From Cymbomonas tetramitiformis (taxonomy: Eukaryota > Chlorophyta > Pyramimonadophyceae > Pyramimonadales > Pyramimonadaceae): DNA of 64,000 nucleotides. Within the stretch, counting starts at the first letter, position 1, and every line of letters starts with the position of its first letter. The DNA lies in the NCBI GenBank assembly GCA_001247695.2, contig LGRX02024560.1:1-64000 (forward strand). The letters run 5' to 3'. Made by a program: the position numbers and the translations under genes. Below are positions 23,466 to 33,859 of this stretch, piece after piece. The notes beneath the pieces were generated by a model. That model worked only from the letters and a program-made list of their open reading frames with translations. It made no database searches and had not been told where the DNA came from.

Positions 23466-24550
23466 ACCCCTAGACACCCCCCTCAGACCCCCGCACAGTA
23501 TGCTTGCCCTGGGCTTGCCGTCGCGTGAGGCTCATGGCATCGTGTCTACTACAGTATCGTATGAAGCTCCGGACATGTATGCCTACAGTACAGTGTTTTA
23601 TTCTAACCCCAGAGGAACTGTTCTGCATTGTTGCCAGCGCTCGGCAACAACTCCTGTGGCCATCTTGGGGCACACGGGTTAACTCGCGTATACCCTGTTT
23701 TCCGGGCGTACTAGATATATGCTGGCCGAGGAGTGTTCTCAGTGGAGACCTCCGATCCAGGTATGTGCACGCGATGCTTCCATTCTAGATCACTTGGGTC
23801 ATGGAATAGGCGGGTCGGTTGCAGTTATGAAGCCTCCGTGAAGAAGATGAATAGCTGTGGCTTCAGGTGAGCTCTTTGTTCAAATAATATCGGTCGCGGA
23901 GTGTTCTTGGCACAGTGACCTAGCTGAGCTTTTTTCGCGCGTAGGTACCATTCCTGAGCCCTTCGGGCATGGCATAGGCGGGTCGGTTTCAGTATTGAAG
24001 CCTCCGTGAAGAAGATGAATAGTTGTCGCTTCAGGAAACTAATTTCTGAGAACATTACCAGTCGCGGAGTGTTCTTGGCACAGTGACCCCGTCGAGCTTT
24101 TTTCGCGCGCAGGTACCATTCCTGAGCCCTTCGGTCATGGAATAGGCGGGTCGGTTTTAGTGATGATGCTTCTGAGTTGACGCCGACAAAATGGGGCACC
24201 ATACTCGCTTTTTTGCGGGCTTGAACTTTCGGGGCATTGACCTCAAGCTGGAAGGCTTTCGCACGATTCGTGCAGGTAAGTTTTCCTTTTCTGACACCTT
24301 TGAATATGTTTTCAGTAGGTCGCTTCCTCTGCTGAGGCCGCATGGGACAGTGATACAATTTCGTGTTAGATACTGGCTGTCGGGCCAAAGATGCGGGAAC
24401 AAACGCTGGTTGAATTCTACGCCTCTTCTTGTGACGGGGTCGTGCACTTATGGCCACTCAGCCATATTTGTGCCGTGGGTGAAACCCCCACCCCCGTCGT
24501 TTTAAGGTACGCTGCGTCCTATTCTTCTTGTTTGATGCTGAGCATACTTG
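23466..24550. repeat. GC-rich flank with ~170-bp tandem units
   Basis: Two full units and part of a third, about 170 bp each, start near 23,795, 23,968 and 24,138. They are recognisable by GGAATAGGCGGGTCGGTT, GAAGCCTCCGTGAAGAAGATG and CGCGGAGTGTTCTTGGCACA. ORFs across the array repeat the same peptide and are treated as by-products. No gene is supported. Confidence 0.65.
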
Positions 24551-25650
24551 TTTTGCTAAGGAACTGAGTCGCAGTTTGTTTTTTCTGCTCGACAGGTAAC
24601 ATCAGAAGTGCCCCAGACCCAGCCAGGGCTGGGGACTGTGCACCTGGCAGAACCCCCGGTATGGTACTCGTGCGGATCCAGGAGTGTGGACATTTTTTTC
24701 GGGTGCCGGAAGCATTTATTTCGGAAACACGAGTGCCCCAGCCCGCCCCTTTTGCACCTCATCTTCCCTTTGGCTGTCATAGTTTGATGGTACCATGTCC
24801 GGATATTTCTATGAGACAGATTTTACAGGCCGACGCACCGTGCTAGATGATTGTGTAGGTAGTGCCTGACACAGATCACAGCTTTCTGTGGCTCTAGTAC
24901 CCTGGGTGCGAGCTGGCAACATGGGCATGCTGAGCCCCGTCACACCACTTTTTCTATGTGCCCTGCCTTACATTTTTTCTGTGGCAGTAGCTCAAACCCA
25001 GAGCGCCGGAACTCTGTTCTGGAGATCTCAGTGGAACTCTGAGCTGCCACACACAGGTGCACACTCCTCACCCACGCTCACGCAAACCATCCCACTCCCT
25101 ACCGAATGTTGTTGCCAGTTGTGAATGCGCCAGGGAAGCTGCCATGATGCGGGAGGGGGGCGGAGAGGGGGGGTTGCAGGGAAGCATCGGAGCTGGGGTG
25201 GGGGGCATAGACAGGTGCCGGTGCTCACGACGAGAAGAGCACCTCAAAAGCCACCGAGCTGGCTCTCAGCCGGCTGTGCAGCCGGCTGTGCAGCCTGCTA
25301 TATAGTTTTTATTGTGGCGCGAGCTCAATCCCAGAGCGCCGGAACAAGTGTCCGGAGGTCTCAGTGGAAATCTTGAGGTGCTACTCAGAGGTGCGCTGGA
25401 CTCTTTACCCACGCTCGTGCGCAGCTTCAGCCTCCCTGCTGACTGTTTGTGCGCCACTATAACTTCATCAGCACTTGGATAGGGCGTGCCGTGCGCTGTT
25501 GAGTGCTCTCCGTTACGGAGACAGCGTACGCGCTGAGCCATGGCGAAGATGCAACTCGCCTTGTGACGGGGTAGTGCACTTATGGCCTCTCAGCCATATT
25601 TGTGCCGTGGGTGAAACCCCCACCCCCGTCGTTGCAAGGTACGCTGCCCT
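24429..25650. repeat. Dispersed duplications, no supported gene
   Basis: An ~87-bp segment (TTGTGACGGGGT.GTGCACTT through ACCCCCGTCGTT) occurs at 24,429-24,515 and again at 25,560-25,645. A second ~100-bp segment (CCAGAGCGCCGGAAC..GTGG) occurs at about 24,982 and 25,332. This suggests a segmental duplication of roughly 1 kb with decay. The ORFs are short and lack motifs. Confidence 0.6.
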
Positions 25651-25799
25651 CTCCACCCAATGTTTTCTGCTCCGCAAATGTGTCCTTTGAGAGTGAGCGT
25701 GGGGGGTGCTGTGGAAGGGGCGCTGTGCCAGGCTCATGCAGAAGAGAACACCGAGGGGAGGCAGGGACTATAGGGGCCATGTCTGGTATGCCCCTTACC

Positions 25800-26170
25800 C
25801 TCCGGTCCCCAGACACAGGTGCCGGTGTTGACAGGGGGCGCATGATGCAAATGCACGCGCCGGCGATAACGTTGGGGTTGGGGGTGTCAGACACAGGTGC
25901 CGGTGCTAACGTTGGGGCGCATGATTCAAATGCACGCGCCGGCGATAAAGTTGGGGCTGGGGGTGTCGTGACAATGTGTGGCCGGGTGTGCTAATGTTGG
26001 GGCGCGTGATGCAAATGCACGCGCTGGCGATAACGTTGGGATTGGGGGTGTCAGACATAGGTGCCGGTGCTAACAGGGGGCGCATGATGCAAATGTATGC
26101 GCCGGTGATAACGTTGGGGCTGGAGGTGTCAGACACAGGTGCCGGTGCTAACAGGAGCGGCCCTGCGCCA
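25800..26170 (+). repeat. Minisatellite, ~78-bp units
   Basis: Four to five imperfect units containing CAGACACAGGTGCCGGTG, GGGGCGCATGATGCAAATG and CGCCGGCGATAACGTTGGGG. Confidence 0.8.
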
Positions 26171-26184
26171 TCTGTGAGGTCGGG

Positions 26185-26570
26185 GCGCTGATCTGGAGAG
26201 GGCGCTTGGTGCGCGCCATTGTGTGAGGAGTGCGAGGGGCGATCTAGAGGGGGCGCCTGGTGCGCGCCATTGTGTGAGGAGTGCGAGGGGCTATTATCTG
26301 GAGAGGCGCCTGCGCGCGCCATTGTATGAGGAGAGTGCGAGGGGCGACGTTCGAAGGGGCGCCTGGTGCGCGCGTCGTTGTGTGAGGAGTGCGAGGGGCG
26401 ATCTGGTAGCGCCTGGTGCGCGCCATTGCATGAGGAGTGCGAGGGGCGACCGAGGGGCGCCTGGTGCGCGCCATTGTGTGAGGAGTGCGAGGGGCTATCT
26501 GGAGGGGCGCCTGGAGCGCGCCATTGTGTGAGGAGTGCAAGGGGCGATCTGGAGGGGCGCCCTCACAGAT
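26185..26570 (+). repeat. Minisatellite, ~50-bp units
   Basis: About eight imperfect units with the core GGCGCCTGGTGCGCGCCATT, GTGTGAGGAGTGCGAGGGGC. Unit length varies. It follows directly from the 78-bp array. Confidence 0.8.
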
Positions 26571-26975
26571 GACGAGGTCGGGGCGCAGGGATGCTTAAAG
26601 ATGTGGAGCTCGAGCACAGGGCCACTTACACATGGCAAGATTGGGGCACAGGGCCGCTTAGCGATGGTAAGGTCGGGGCGCAGGGCCGCTCAGCGATGGC
26701 GAGGTCGGGGCGCAGGGCTGCTCAGCGATGGCAAGGTTGGGGGCGTAGGGTCGATCAAAGGATAGCGAGGTCGGGGCGCGTGGTCGCCGCCGATGGCGAG
26801 GTCGGGTGCGTGGCCGCTCAGTGTTGGCGAGGTCGGGGCGCGGGGCTGCTCACATATGGCAAGGTCGGGGTGCAAGGCCGCTCAGCGATGGTGAGGTCGG
26901 GGTGCAGGGCCGCTCAGCGTTTACGAGGTCGGGGCTCAGGGCCATTCAGCGATTGTGAGGTCGGGGCGCAGGGTC
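26571..26975 (+). repeat. Minisatellite, ~32-bp units
   Basis: About a dozen imperfect units of GCGAGGTCGGGGCGCAGGGC followed by CGCTCAGCGATGG. Third GC-rich minisatellite in a row. Confidence 0.82.
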
Positions 26976-27143
26976 GATGTGAATACTTCTGATTTTTTGT
27001 GACTTGACTTGCACTCAACCGAGGGGCGGGGGGTTATAGATAGGTGCCGGGGCGCCTGATGCATATACAATGATAATGGAGTTTCATATAAAAGTTTCTC
27101 CTGTTTTGTGGGTTATTGCCACAGAAATTGTATGACATTTGCA

Positions 27144-27551
27144 TCAATCTGCATATGATAGTAACTCCTCCTCTACGAGCATGGCGCTTTCTTGTGCGAG
27201 AGGCGCGCCTCTCTCATTGACCAAAATTTCTGTTCTCTCAAATCTGCCGCGCTCTCCTCGTTGTCGTTGTTGGGCTTGCAACTGCCGTGTACTAGTTGTG
27301 ACTTGCGCAGCATGATCAACACCATTTGCATGAAAACGACGAAAGTAGAAGTGACTCAGATCTTCTCGCTCCTGTCGCACCCGCTGAGCGTGTCGCTCTT
27401 TAGCATCCAAGACTGTGACAGGAGTAACGGATGCTTTTGCTTTCGAACGCCTTCGAATGTTTAGACGTGTTGCTCGTGCAGCAGTTCTTGGTGTTGCTGC
27501 TGCTCCTTGCGATTGCTGCTGCACTGCGCACGCCCTCAGCACGGAGCACAT
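27144..27551 (-). CDS. Hypothetical basic protein, 135 aa
   Basis: Arg/Gln/Ala-rich open frame on the same strand as the downstream 27,989-33,638 fragments. It contains a helical ERHAQRVRQEREDLSHFYFR stretch and a C-terminal EEELLSYAD. No family recognised. It could be an exon or a decayed transposon protein; chance is possible in this GC-rich DNA. Confidence 0.3.
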   Translation of the reverse strand: MCSVLRACAVQQQSQGAAATPRTAARATRLNIRRRSKAKASVTPVTVLDAKERHAQRVRQEREDLSHFYFRRFHANGVDHAAQVTTSTRQLQAQQRQRGERGRFERTEILVNERGAPLAQESAMLVEEELLSYAD

Positions 27552-27988
27552 TCAACACTATGGATGCACTCAGCACCAGGCACACCGATCATCGCACAAG
27601 CATTTGCCACGGTGCACACGTGCTCAGTAAGGGGTGCATCGAGTCTGGTAATCTCCTCTATCACTCACAAGTGTGTGGGTGTGTCCCTGTCTGTCTACTA
27701 CAGGACTGTACTTGCACTAAGTGCACAGTGAACAACGTGGCCGCCCTTCCCCGCGTTGGATTCAGTCATTGCCACGGCCGGCATGCTCCTAATCCCCACT
27801 GGGATTAATACAGGGAATGCCAAAAATAGCATGCCCTTTTCCCTATCGGATTTAATACTACATACACGCACCGGACGGGGTACGTAGAGCAGTCGCTTCC
27901 CCAGCTCCAACGGATGGCGCAGGGATAGTGTCTCCATCTAGCCTGCACGAGGAGCCCCCGTGGGCCACACCAATCATCGCACAAACAC

Positions 27989-30900
27989 TCACAGAGCTGC
28001 ACGCTGAGAAACAAAAACATCAGTTTGAAGGACATGCCTGTTGGTGTCCTCTTGCGATTCTTGCGCTTCCTTTGCATCTTGCTGTACCATGCCCCCACGG
28101 TATTCTCCATGCTTCCTTGCATCTTCTTCAACGCGCTCTTGCTCCGCCGACATGGGCGCTTTGCCTTTTTTTCGTCGTATCAGCTGCGCTTGGTCTGCCC
28201 CGGCCGTGCCATCTAATGTGAGCCCAGGCAGCTCCTCCGCCGCGGCATGAACACCGGCTTGTGACCCATCCGGCAAGTGGGGAGGCAGAGCCACCGGTGG
28301 GGTTGCTGGGGTCCCTTCGGACACTGCCATGGCCTCAAGTGCTGTAGGCTCTGATGGCTTTGTAGGCTTTGGCGTTGTAGGCTCTGGCTCTGTAGGCTCT
28401 GTAGGCTCTGTAGGCTCTGTAGGCTCTGGTGGCTTATATATTGGCTGCCATGGACGCTCTGAAGACCACTGTGTCCCAAATATGTATGGGGTGGTATAGG
28501 CTGCATGGGGTGATGATTGATCTAGCTTATCACCAAGACGCTTCTGCAATGTTGTTGGCAATGCGGCATGACCTGCTTCAAAAATATCACGTGTTGCTGC
28601 GACACGATGTGGCAGTGTGGCTCCAGTTTTGACCCTCTGCAATTGACGGCCAGGTTTGATCTCGAACATCGCATTCTTTGCGATCAGCTCGGCAAGCATG
28701 ACGACATCAGGAAGCATGGCCGACTCCTCGTCGTAATGCTTGCCAGCTTGGATGGTCCCCAGATATGCATTCCAGTTGTCTTTTTCCTGCATCAGGAAGT
28801 CTGCAGCCGGTCCGATTATAGCTCGCGCGAGGCCTTCATCGCCACCGTGGTCAGGCCAGATGCGGCCAATTATTGCGTGCCACCTTTCCTCTTGCTCGTC
28901 AAGTGCCACCCGACGGTTTTTGTGTCGAGTGGGGATCTGAAAGTTGGCGTGCATTGTCGCCAACTCTGCTGGGGAAGTGCATGCAATGAGATGCAAAAAC
29001 CTTGTCAGCATCGTAGTATATTTGTACTTTTCTTCCTTTATCTTGGCTGTGCTCGCCTCGCTCGTTGCCTCCCCTTCCTGATCCGCCTCTGCCACCTCCT
29101 CACCTGCCTCTTCTGTATATGTTCCCACATGGGGCTCGTTGCCTCTCCCCCTAGATCCTTTCCTGCTTGTCCTGCCTCTCCCTCCGCCTCTGCCGTTGCC
29201 ACCGCCGGCATGGCCCCCCCTGCCTCTGCCATGGCCGGCGTTGCTGCCCCTCCGTCCGCCACGCATGGCATCGCTGCCCTTTGCACTTGCCGCGCCCGGC
29301 ACCGCTGCCCCTGCCTCTGCCTCGCCCGGCACCGCTGCTGCCTGTGCATTGCCCGGCACTGATGCACCTGCCGTTGCGCCTGCTTTGCCACCGCCGGCAC
29401 GCCCCCCGCTGCCTTTGCCACCGCCGGCGTTGCTGCCCCTCCGTCCGTTACGCATGGCACCGCTGCCCTTTGCACTTGCCGCGCCCGGCACCGCTGCTGC
29501 CTGTGCATCGCCCGGCACTGATGCGCCTGCTTTGCCACCGCCGGCACGGCCCCCCCTGCCTTTGCCATGGCCGGCGTTGCTGCCCCTCCGTCCGCCACGC
29601 ATGGCACCGCTGCCCTTTGCACTTGCCGCGCCCGGCACTGATGCCCCTGCCTCTGCCACGCCCGGCACGGCTACTGCCTGTGCATCGCCCGGCACTGCTG
29701 CCGCTGCCTCTGCCACGCCCGGCACGGTTGCTGCTTGTGCATCGCCCGGCACTGCAGCTCCTGCTGCTGCCACGCCCGGCACCGCTTCCACTGCCTCTGC
29801 AACGGCCAACACGACCGCCGTTGCCTCTGCCCCTCCCGGCACAGGCACCGCTGCCTTTGACACGGCCGACACCACGCTTCCCGTCTCAGCCACGCCTGGC
29901 ACCGCTGCCACTGCCTCCGCGACGACCGGCTTTGCTTTTGCTGCCTCTGCTGCGCTTGGCACACACTCCGTCACTCCCCCAGGGCCCGTCTCCTCCACCG
30001 CAATGTCAGGCACAACTGCCTCAGCCACAGCCGGCCGTGCTGCCAGTGCCTCCACCTCAGCCATGGCTGGCGGTGCTGCCGCTGACGTGGCTGCCCCAGG
30101 GCCCGTCTCCTCCATCGCAACGTCAGGCACAACTGCCTCAGCCACAGCCGGCCGTGCTGCCATTGCCTCCACCTCAGCCATGGCTGGCGGTGCTGCCGCT
30201 GCCGTGGCTGCCCCAGGGCCCGTCTCCTCCATCGCAACGTCAGGCACAACTGCCTCAGCCACAGCCGGCCGTGCTGCCATTGCCTCCACCTCAGCCATGG
30301 CTGGCGGTGCTGCCGCTGCCGTGGCTGCCCCAGGGCCCGTCTCCTCCATCGCAACGTCAGGCACAACTGCCTCAGCCACAGCCGGCCGTGTTGCCATTGC
30401 CTCCACCTCAGCCATGGCTGGCGGTGCTGCCGCTGCCGTGGCTGCCCCATGGTCCGCTGCCTCCGTTGCTGTTGGGGCTGCTGTCATGGATAACATGATT
30501 TTCAACATTGCTTGGCGCAGATCCATGGAGGTCTCCTTGCGCACTACATTGTCGCGATACACGAGGCCAAATGGCAACGTCAGGAATGTGAAGAAGCCAC
30601 GGTGTTCATCGCCGTAATCTTCCAAGCACCACTGTGCCACGTCCAAGAAAGTGAATATCTCACCAGGGTGATGCGCCTTGTATGTCAGCATTGCCACAAG
30701 TTGTAGTGCCAATGCAATCTTCCGCCGCAGATGGCAATTCATGTCGAAGCATTGGCATAGACCTACGCTTCCAGTGTCCCGCATGCGATGCCAGCTGTAC
30801 CCCGTGAGGAGCCCAGCATCCTTGATCAGCGCTTCCCACATCGGACTCCGGGATGTCGTAGCCATCATTTCGTTGTTTATTTGGATATGTAGCTCTCCTA

Positions 30901-31249
30901 TCATTGCTGGAGTCAACCAGGGGTATAGCGCTTGGAGCTTCGGATTGGATAGGTGCTGCCAAACACCTTGGTCGCCTGCAATTGGGCACCTGGCCCTCGT
31001 TGCTCTCTTCATCATGGCAGACATCTGGTTTTGCGCAGTGTAGAAAGCGCTGAGCACGGCCGTGATGGGTGCTCGGATCTCCTCAGGCAATGATGCGCCT
31101 TCCGGAGGCTGGCTGAGTACGTAGCCCTGTATGAAAATCGAAGCTGCAGCTAATGCCTCCACCAAAGCAGCCCCGTTATCAAGGCCGGCTCCCCATCGGC
31201 GCACTTGAGAATTCAGCAATGCACGAAGAGAGTCCATAGCGAACTGCAC
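27989..31249 (-). CDS. Repeat-rich hypothetical protein, up to 1,086 codons
   Basis: The longest open frame of the window. A non-repetitive N-terminal domain of about 240 residues contains helical, Trp/Met-rich sequence (WLTPAMIGELHIQINNEMMA). Four 39-residue repeats follow (period 117 bp, 29,981-30,440) of an Ala/Glu/Pro-rich AMAEVEAMAARPAVAEAVVP type. Then come VPG-A repeats alternating with Gly/Arg-rich GRRGSNAGHGKGRGG segments, a folded-looking region (about 700-900), and Pro-Thr-Glu repeats. The first in-frame ATG is a few codons in (MDSLRALL); upstream, an acceptor-like CAG suggests an exon boundary. The function is unknown, perhaps a lineage-specific or transposon-encoded protein. Confidence 0.5.
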   Translation of the reverse strand: MQFAMDSLRALLNSQVRRWGAGLDNGAALVEALAAASIFIQGYVLSQPPEGASLPEEIRAPITAVLSAFYTAQNQMSAMMKRATRARCPIAGDQGVWQHLSNPKLQALYPWLTPAMIGELHIQINNEMMATTSRSPMWEALIKDAGLLTGYSWHRMRDTGSVGLCQCFDMNCHLRRKIALALQLVAMLTYKAHHPGEIFTFLDVAQWCLEDYGDEHRGFFTFLTLPFGLVYRDNVVRKETSMDLRQAMLKIMLSMTAAPTATEAADHGAATAAAAPPAMAEVEAMATRPAVAEAVVPDVAMEETGPGAATAAAAPPAMAEVEAMAARPAVAEAVVPDVAMEETGPGAATAAAAPPAMAEVEAMAARPAVAEAVVPDVAMEETGPGAATSAAAPPAMAEVEALAARPAVAEAVVPDIAVEETGPGGVTECVPSAAEAAKAKPVVAEAVAAVPGVAETGSVVSAVSKAAVPVPGGAEATAVVLAVAEAVEAVPGVAAAGAAVPGDAQAATVPGVAEAAAAVPGDAQAVAVPGVAEAGASVPGAASAKGSGAMRGGRRGSNAGHGKGRGGRAGGGKAGASVPGDAQAAAVPGAASAKGSGAMRNGRRGSNAGGGKGSGGRAGGGKAGATAGASVPGNAQAAAVPGEAEAGAAVPGAASAKGSDAMRGGRRGSNAGHGRGRGGHAGGGNGRGGGRGRTSRKGSRGRGNEPHVGTYTEEAGEEVAEADQEGEATSEASTAKIKEEKYKYTTMLTRFLHLIACTSPAELATMHANFQIPTRHKNRRVALDEQEERWHAIIGRIWPDHGGDEGLARAIIGPAADFLMQEKDNWNAYLGTIQAGKHYDEESAMLPDVVMLAELIAKNAMFEIKPGRQLQRVKTGATLPHRVAATRDIFEAGHAALPTTLQKRLGDKLDQSSPHAAYTTPYIFGTQWSSERPWQPIYKPPEPTEPTEPTEPTEPEPTTPKPTKPSEPTALEAMAVSEGTPATPPVALPPHLPDGSQAGVHAAAEELPGLTLDGTAGADQAQLIRRKKGKAPMSAEQERVEEDARKHGEYRGGMVQQDAKEAQESQEDTNRHVLQTDVFVSQRAAL

Positions 31250-31646
31250 GTCTTTTATATTGTTTTGCCGCGGAGCATTGTGAAGCTGTGGAGTATGTCC
31301 GCTCGAGGCATAAGGAATAATCTTCGATGACGCTCAAGTGCAACATCATTGAGACCGATGGATACCCCAGCTTCATGATCTCGTCCTCATCGTCGGTTGT
31401 TAGTGGACCACGGTATGGCTCAGAGTATTTGTTGGTGATGTGCCATGTGCCTTGTTGAGCAAGATATTGATGTTCCTTAGTGAGCTTCTCAGTGAGCCCC
31501 TCAGTGAGCCCCTCAGTGAGCCCCTCAGTGAGCCCCTCGGTGAGCCCCTCAGTGAGCCCCTCAGATTGTTCAGAAAGTTCCTGGAACGATTTATCGAAAA
31601 AGTTGATTGGGACCATCTGTAGCAACAACGACGAGTCAACTCGCAC
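31179..31646 (-). CDS. Hypothetical fragment with EGLT repeats
   Basis: Open frame with six consecutive (EGLT) tetrapeptide repeats from a 12-bp minisatellite (about 31,486-31,566). A segment with DDEDEIMKLGYPSVSM follows. It overlaps the start of the 1,086-codon frame in another phase and directly follows the 31,647-32,051 frame. This suggests exons or frameshifted parts of one gene. Confidence 0.35.
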   Translation of the reverse strand: MRVDSSLLLQMVPINFFDKSFQELSEQSEGLTEGLTEGLTEGLTEGLTEGLTEKLTKEHQYLAQQGTWHITNKYSEPYRGPLTTDDEDEIMKLGYPSVSMMLHLSVIEDYSLCLERTYSTASQCSAAKQYKRRAVRYGLSSCIAEFSSAPMGSRP

Positions 31647-32051
31647 TCATTCCTCTCGTGCGCGGTCAGCCTCAGCCCTTTCTGCTTCATCCTCGGCGCG
31701 CAAAAGCGTGTACACCTCCTGGAACCCATTCTTGATTATCGCTGGTGTGGGTGTCGTATCCCGAGGGCGATAGTCCTTTCCTCTGAAGTGTTTCACTACT
31801 GCCACCATCTCCTGCCTAGTAAGGCGCTTGTGTGAAATATCGCTAGGAATGAGTGGAGAGTCACGCATTTTTTCAACCACGTCATAAATGCGATTGTTGT
31901 GACCTTCTCTCTCTTGCCACGCTTTTCCCACACGTGCCCTTAGAGTGGTTGCTGTCCAAGCTTCCTTGAACGTTTTGCCCAGCCAGCTCAACACTACCTG
32001 GAGCCGGCTACTCTTTTGGTGGTCAGACTTGAGCGAATCCCGTGTGGGCAC
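31647..32051 (-). CDS. Hypothetical gene fragment, 134 aa
   Basis: Open frame ending where the EGLT-containing frame begins. Contains LSWLGKTFKEAWTATTLRAR and a LTRQEMVAVVKHFRGKDYRP segment, which look like genuine folded sequence. No family recognised. Probably the same gene as its neighbours. Confidence 0.35.
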   Translation of the reverse strand: MPTRDSLKSDHQKSSRLQVVLSWLGKTFKEAWTATTLRARVGKAWQEREGHNNRIYDVVEKMRDSPLIPSDISHKRLTRQEMVAVVKHFRGKDYRPRDTTPTPAIIKNGFQEVYTLLRAEDEAERAEADRAREE

Positions 32052-32084
32052 TCCAGTTTCAGCCGCATGAGTTGCAATAGCCGC

Positions 32085-32444
32085 CTAAGCATATTCCAAG
32101 ATATCTGCAGCCTGCTCCTGCTCCTCCTCACGTTTTGCACGAGCCAACCCTGATTCCTTAGCCGTGCCTGCGGTTAATCCCAAATGCCCCTGAAAGATCT
32201 CCACCGAGTCTATCATCTCTTCTAATGCATTGGCACATTTCATAGTGGCTGGAGGATGCGCCTCTACCACGCTTGTTGTCTCCGGTTCTCGGGGCGGCAA
32301 GACTGGCAAGACCTTCGCGAGCTCCTCCGCAAGGCCTTCGATGTCTACCGAGTTCCCCTTTAGAGTATCGAGCATGTCAGGCAAAGTCCTGCTTGATGCC
32401 TCGAGGATCCGACTGAAGAAATCGGCCACAGCGTGGAGGTACAA
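32085..32444 (-). CDS. Hypothetical gene fragment, 119 aa
   Basis: Helical, Leu/Glu-rich fragment (FFSRILEASSRTLPDMLDTL) ending in EEEQEQAADILEYA. Collinear with the 32,526-33,638 fragment upstream and 31,647-32,051 downstream. Likely an exon or degraded part of one gene. Confidence 0.35.
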   Translation of the reverse strand: MYLHAVADFFSRILEASSRTLPDMLDTLKGNSVDIEGLAEELAKVLPVLPPREPETTSVVEAHPPATMKCANALEEMIDSVEIFQGHLGLTAGTAKESGLARAKREEEQEQAADILEYA

Positions 32445-32525
32445 ATCAAAGTCTTGATGAGTAGGGGTAACGTCCGTGTAGGTAACAACTCCATTCGGAC
32501 GTCTTTGCAGTTTGAAGGTGTCGGG

Positions 32526-33638
32526 TTAATCCCTGGGAACGTCGACCCTGGACTGTCGCCAAGCAGTGAGTGTGGTCATGTGAAGCACGCTGTTCCGCAC
32601 TAGAGAGTGCAGGTAGGTGTGCAACATCTTCTGCTCATAGTTATCAGTAGCCGCATGAATGGATTCATGCGGTTGGAAAACGGAGTCCACGTCGAACACG
32701 TTGCTATCACGAAGCATCTTCTTGACGGCATCATCGCTGATTGCCCAGCCGAATGTGTTACAGAGCTTGAGACGTCCATCTTTGCCTCGGGTTACGAGTT
32801 GAGTCCCCACAGATCGCTGGAAGTCACTGGCACTCCTGGAGATGCTATAAACGAGCACACTCGCTACTCCAACCACGCGTTGTTGCATTAGTTGAAGACT
32901 TTCTCGAGAACGTTTTTGCCCGGCTACTTGTGCAGATGAAAACGTGCAGCGATATAGGAATGCCATCAAAGCAGGCACCTGCTCTTGCAAGCGCCTCTCA
33001 TGTTCACACATTGAAAACGGCTCGGGCTGCGAGGGTGTCCTTTCTGCTCTCTTGTCTATCTGCTTTTGCGCGAATACTTGCAAGCCTCGGTTGACTGTTG
33101 GGGCTGCGACTTCCAAGAGCAGTTCGGTGGCCGCCTTCGAAAAGGTCACTCCATCTTCATGATGTTTGCCGGTGCTCGGATGGAGTTGCACTCCTCGGAT
33201 TGCCTGCAAGAGATCACATAATGTAGATTCCAATACGGGCCATTGGGGGAGCATAAAGTGATCAGCCTGTAGATCCTCCAAAAGCTTGATCTTCAGTTTT
33301 TCCACGGCCGTATTTGCTGCATCGAGTACTGACCCAAGTGTTGCGTTTGTATCGTCAAGGTCTGCATATAACGACATGATCGCAACATCAATTGGTGCCT
33401 CAGGCGCCCGCACCTCTGCCGCCGGCACTTCCACTCCCGCCAACTCCTCCCCTACCGCCAGCGCCTCCCTTGCCGCCGGCGCTTCCACTGCCGCCAACTC
33501 CTCCCCTGCTGCGAGGGTTGGTGTCCCATGCTTAGATTTTCTCCGTGATAAATGCGTTTTTTCCTTACCATGATGTAGCTGGATGGGGCCACAAGTGGAA
33601 TTTTGCGAAAGTGCGCGGCGGTCTGCAGCATACGCCAA
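32526..33638 (-). CDS. Hypothetical protein, 370 aa
   Basis: Begins near 33,638. An Ala/Glu/Pro-rich repeat stretch (EELAAVEAPAAREALAV) is followed by a globular-looking domain of about 270 residues rich in Leu, Gln and Ser. That domain includes YADLDDTNATLGSVLDAANT and VLVYSISRSASDFQRSVGTQ. The Ala/Glu/Pro repeats echo those in the 27,989-31,249 frame, supporting a common gene or family. No catalytic motif is visible. Confidence 0.42.
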   Translation of the reverse strand: MAYAADRRALSQNSTCGPIQLHHGKEKTHLSRRKSKHGTPTLAAGEELAAVEAPAAREALAVGEELAGVEVPAAEVRAPEAPIDVAIMSLYADLDDTNATLGSVLDAANTAVEKLKIKLLEDLQADHFMLPQWPVLESTLCDLLQAIRGVQLHPSTGKHHEDGVTFSKAATELLLEVAAPTVNRGLQVFAQKQIDKRAERTPSQPEPFSMCEHERRLQEQVPALMAFLYRCTFSSAQVAGQKRSRESLQLMQQRVVGVASVLVYSISRSASDFQRSVGTQLVTRGKDGRLKLCNTFGWAISDDAVKKMLRDSNVFDVDSVFQPHESIHAATDNYEQKMLHTYLHSLVRNSVLHMTTLTAWRQSRVDVPRD

Positions 33639-33859
33639 TCCCCGCCTCCTTCAAACATAGCTGAAACCTTATTGGAGTATTCCACACGGAGGGATTGCAT
33701 AAACACATCGCAACCTAGAGTGCAACACCATATTGCAGCCGGGATTGCATCATCAGATCGATGCCGATATTTCATGACCAGATTGCTGCCGGGAGCGCAT
33801 CATCAGATCACAACTAGAAGCGCATGATCACCCTGAGTGATGTGAATGTGGTTTGCAGG

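Larger units (their letters stand above)
3060..23470. mobile_element. Integrated Polinton-like virus (PLV / virophage-like)
   Basis: This AT-rich block packs more than 20 short-spaced, intronless genes between GC-rich, repeat-rich flanks. Its hallmark set is a double jelly-roll major capsid protein, minor capsid protein, packaging ATPase, TVpol-S3 helicase fusion, tyrosine recombinase and lipase. That combination is known from Polinton-like viruses and virophage relatives. Most genes appear intact, so the copy may be recent or functional; one F-box-like gene is frameshifted. No maturation protease and no retroviral-type (rve) integrase was found. The right end carries two tandem copies of a repeat module. 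Terminal inverted repeats matching the left end were not seen, so the exact limits are approximate. Confidence 0.88.

Noticed and set aside
23825..24457. 210-codon minus-strand ORF
   Set aside because: Its length comes from the ~170-bp tandem repeat, which encodes the same peptide more than once. No motif and no conserved start.
25602..26992. Several 100-138-codon ORFs in both strands
   Set aside because: By-products of GC-rich minisatellites with few stops; the peptides simply repeat the unit.
29139..30617. 492-codon plus-strand ORF rich in Pro, Ala and Leu
   Set aside because: Antisense of the 27,989-31,249 frame, arising from the same 117-bp repeats. It lacks any non-repetitive domain, unlike the minus strand.
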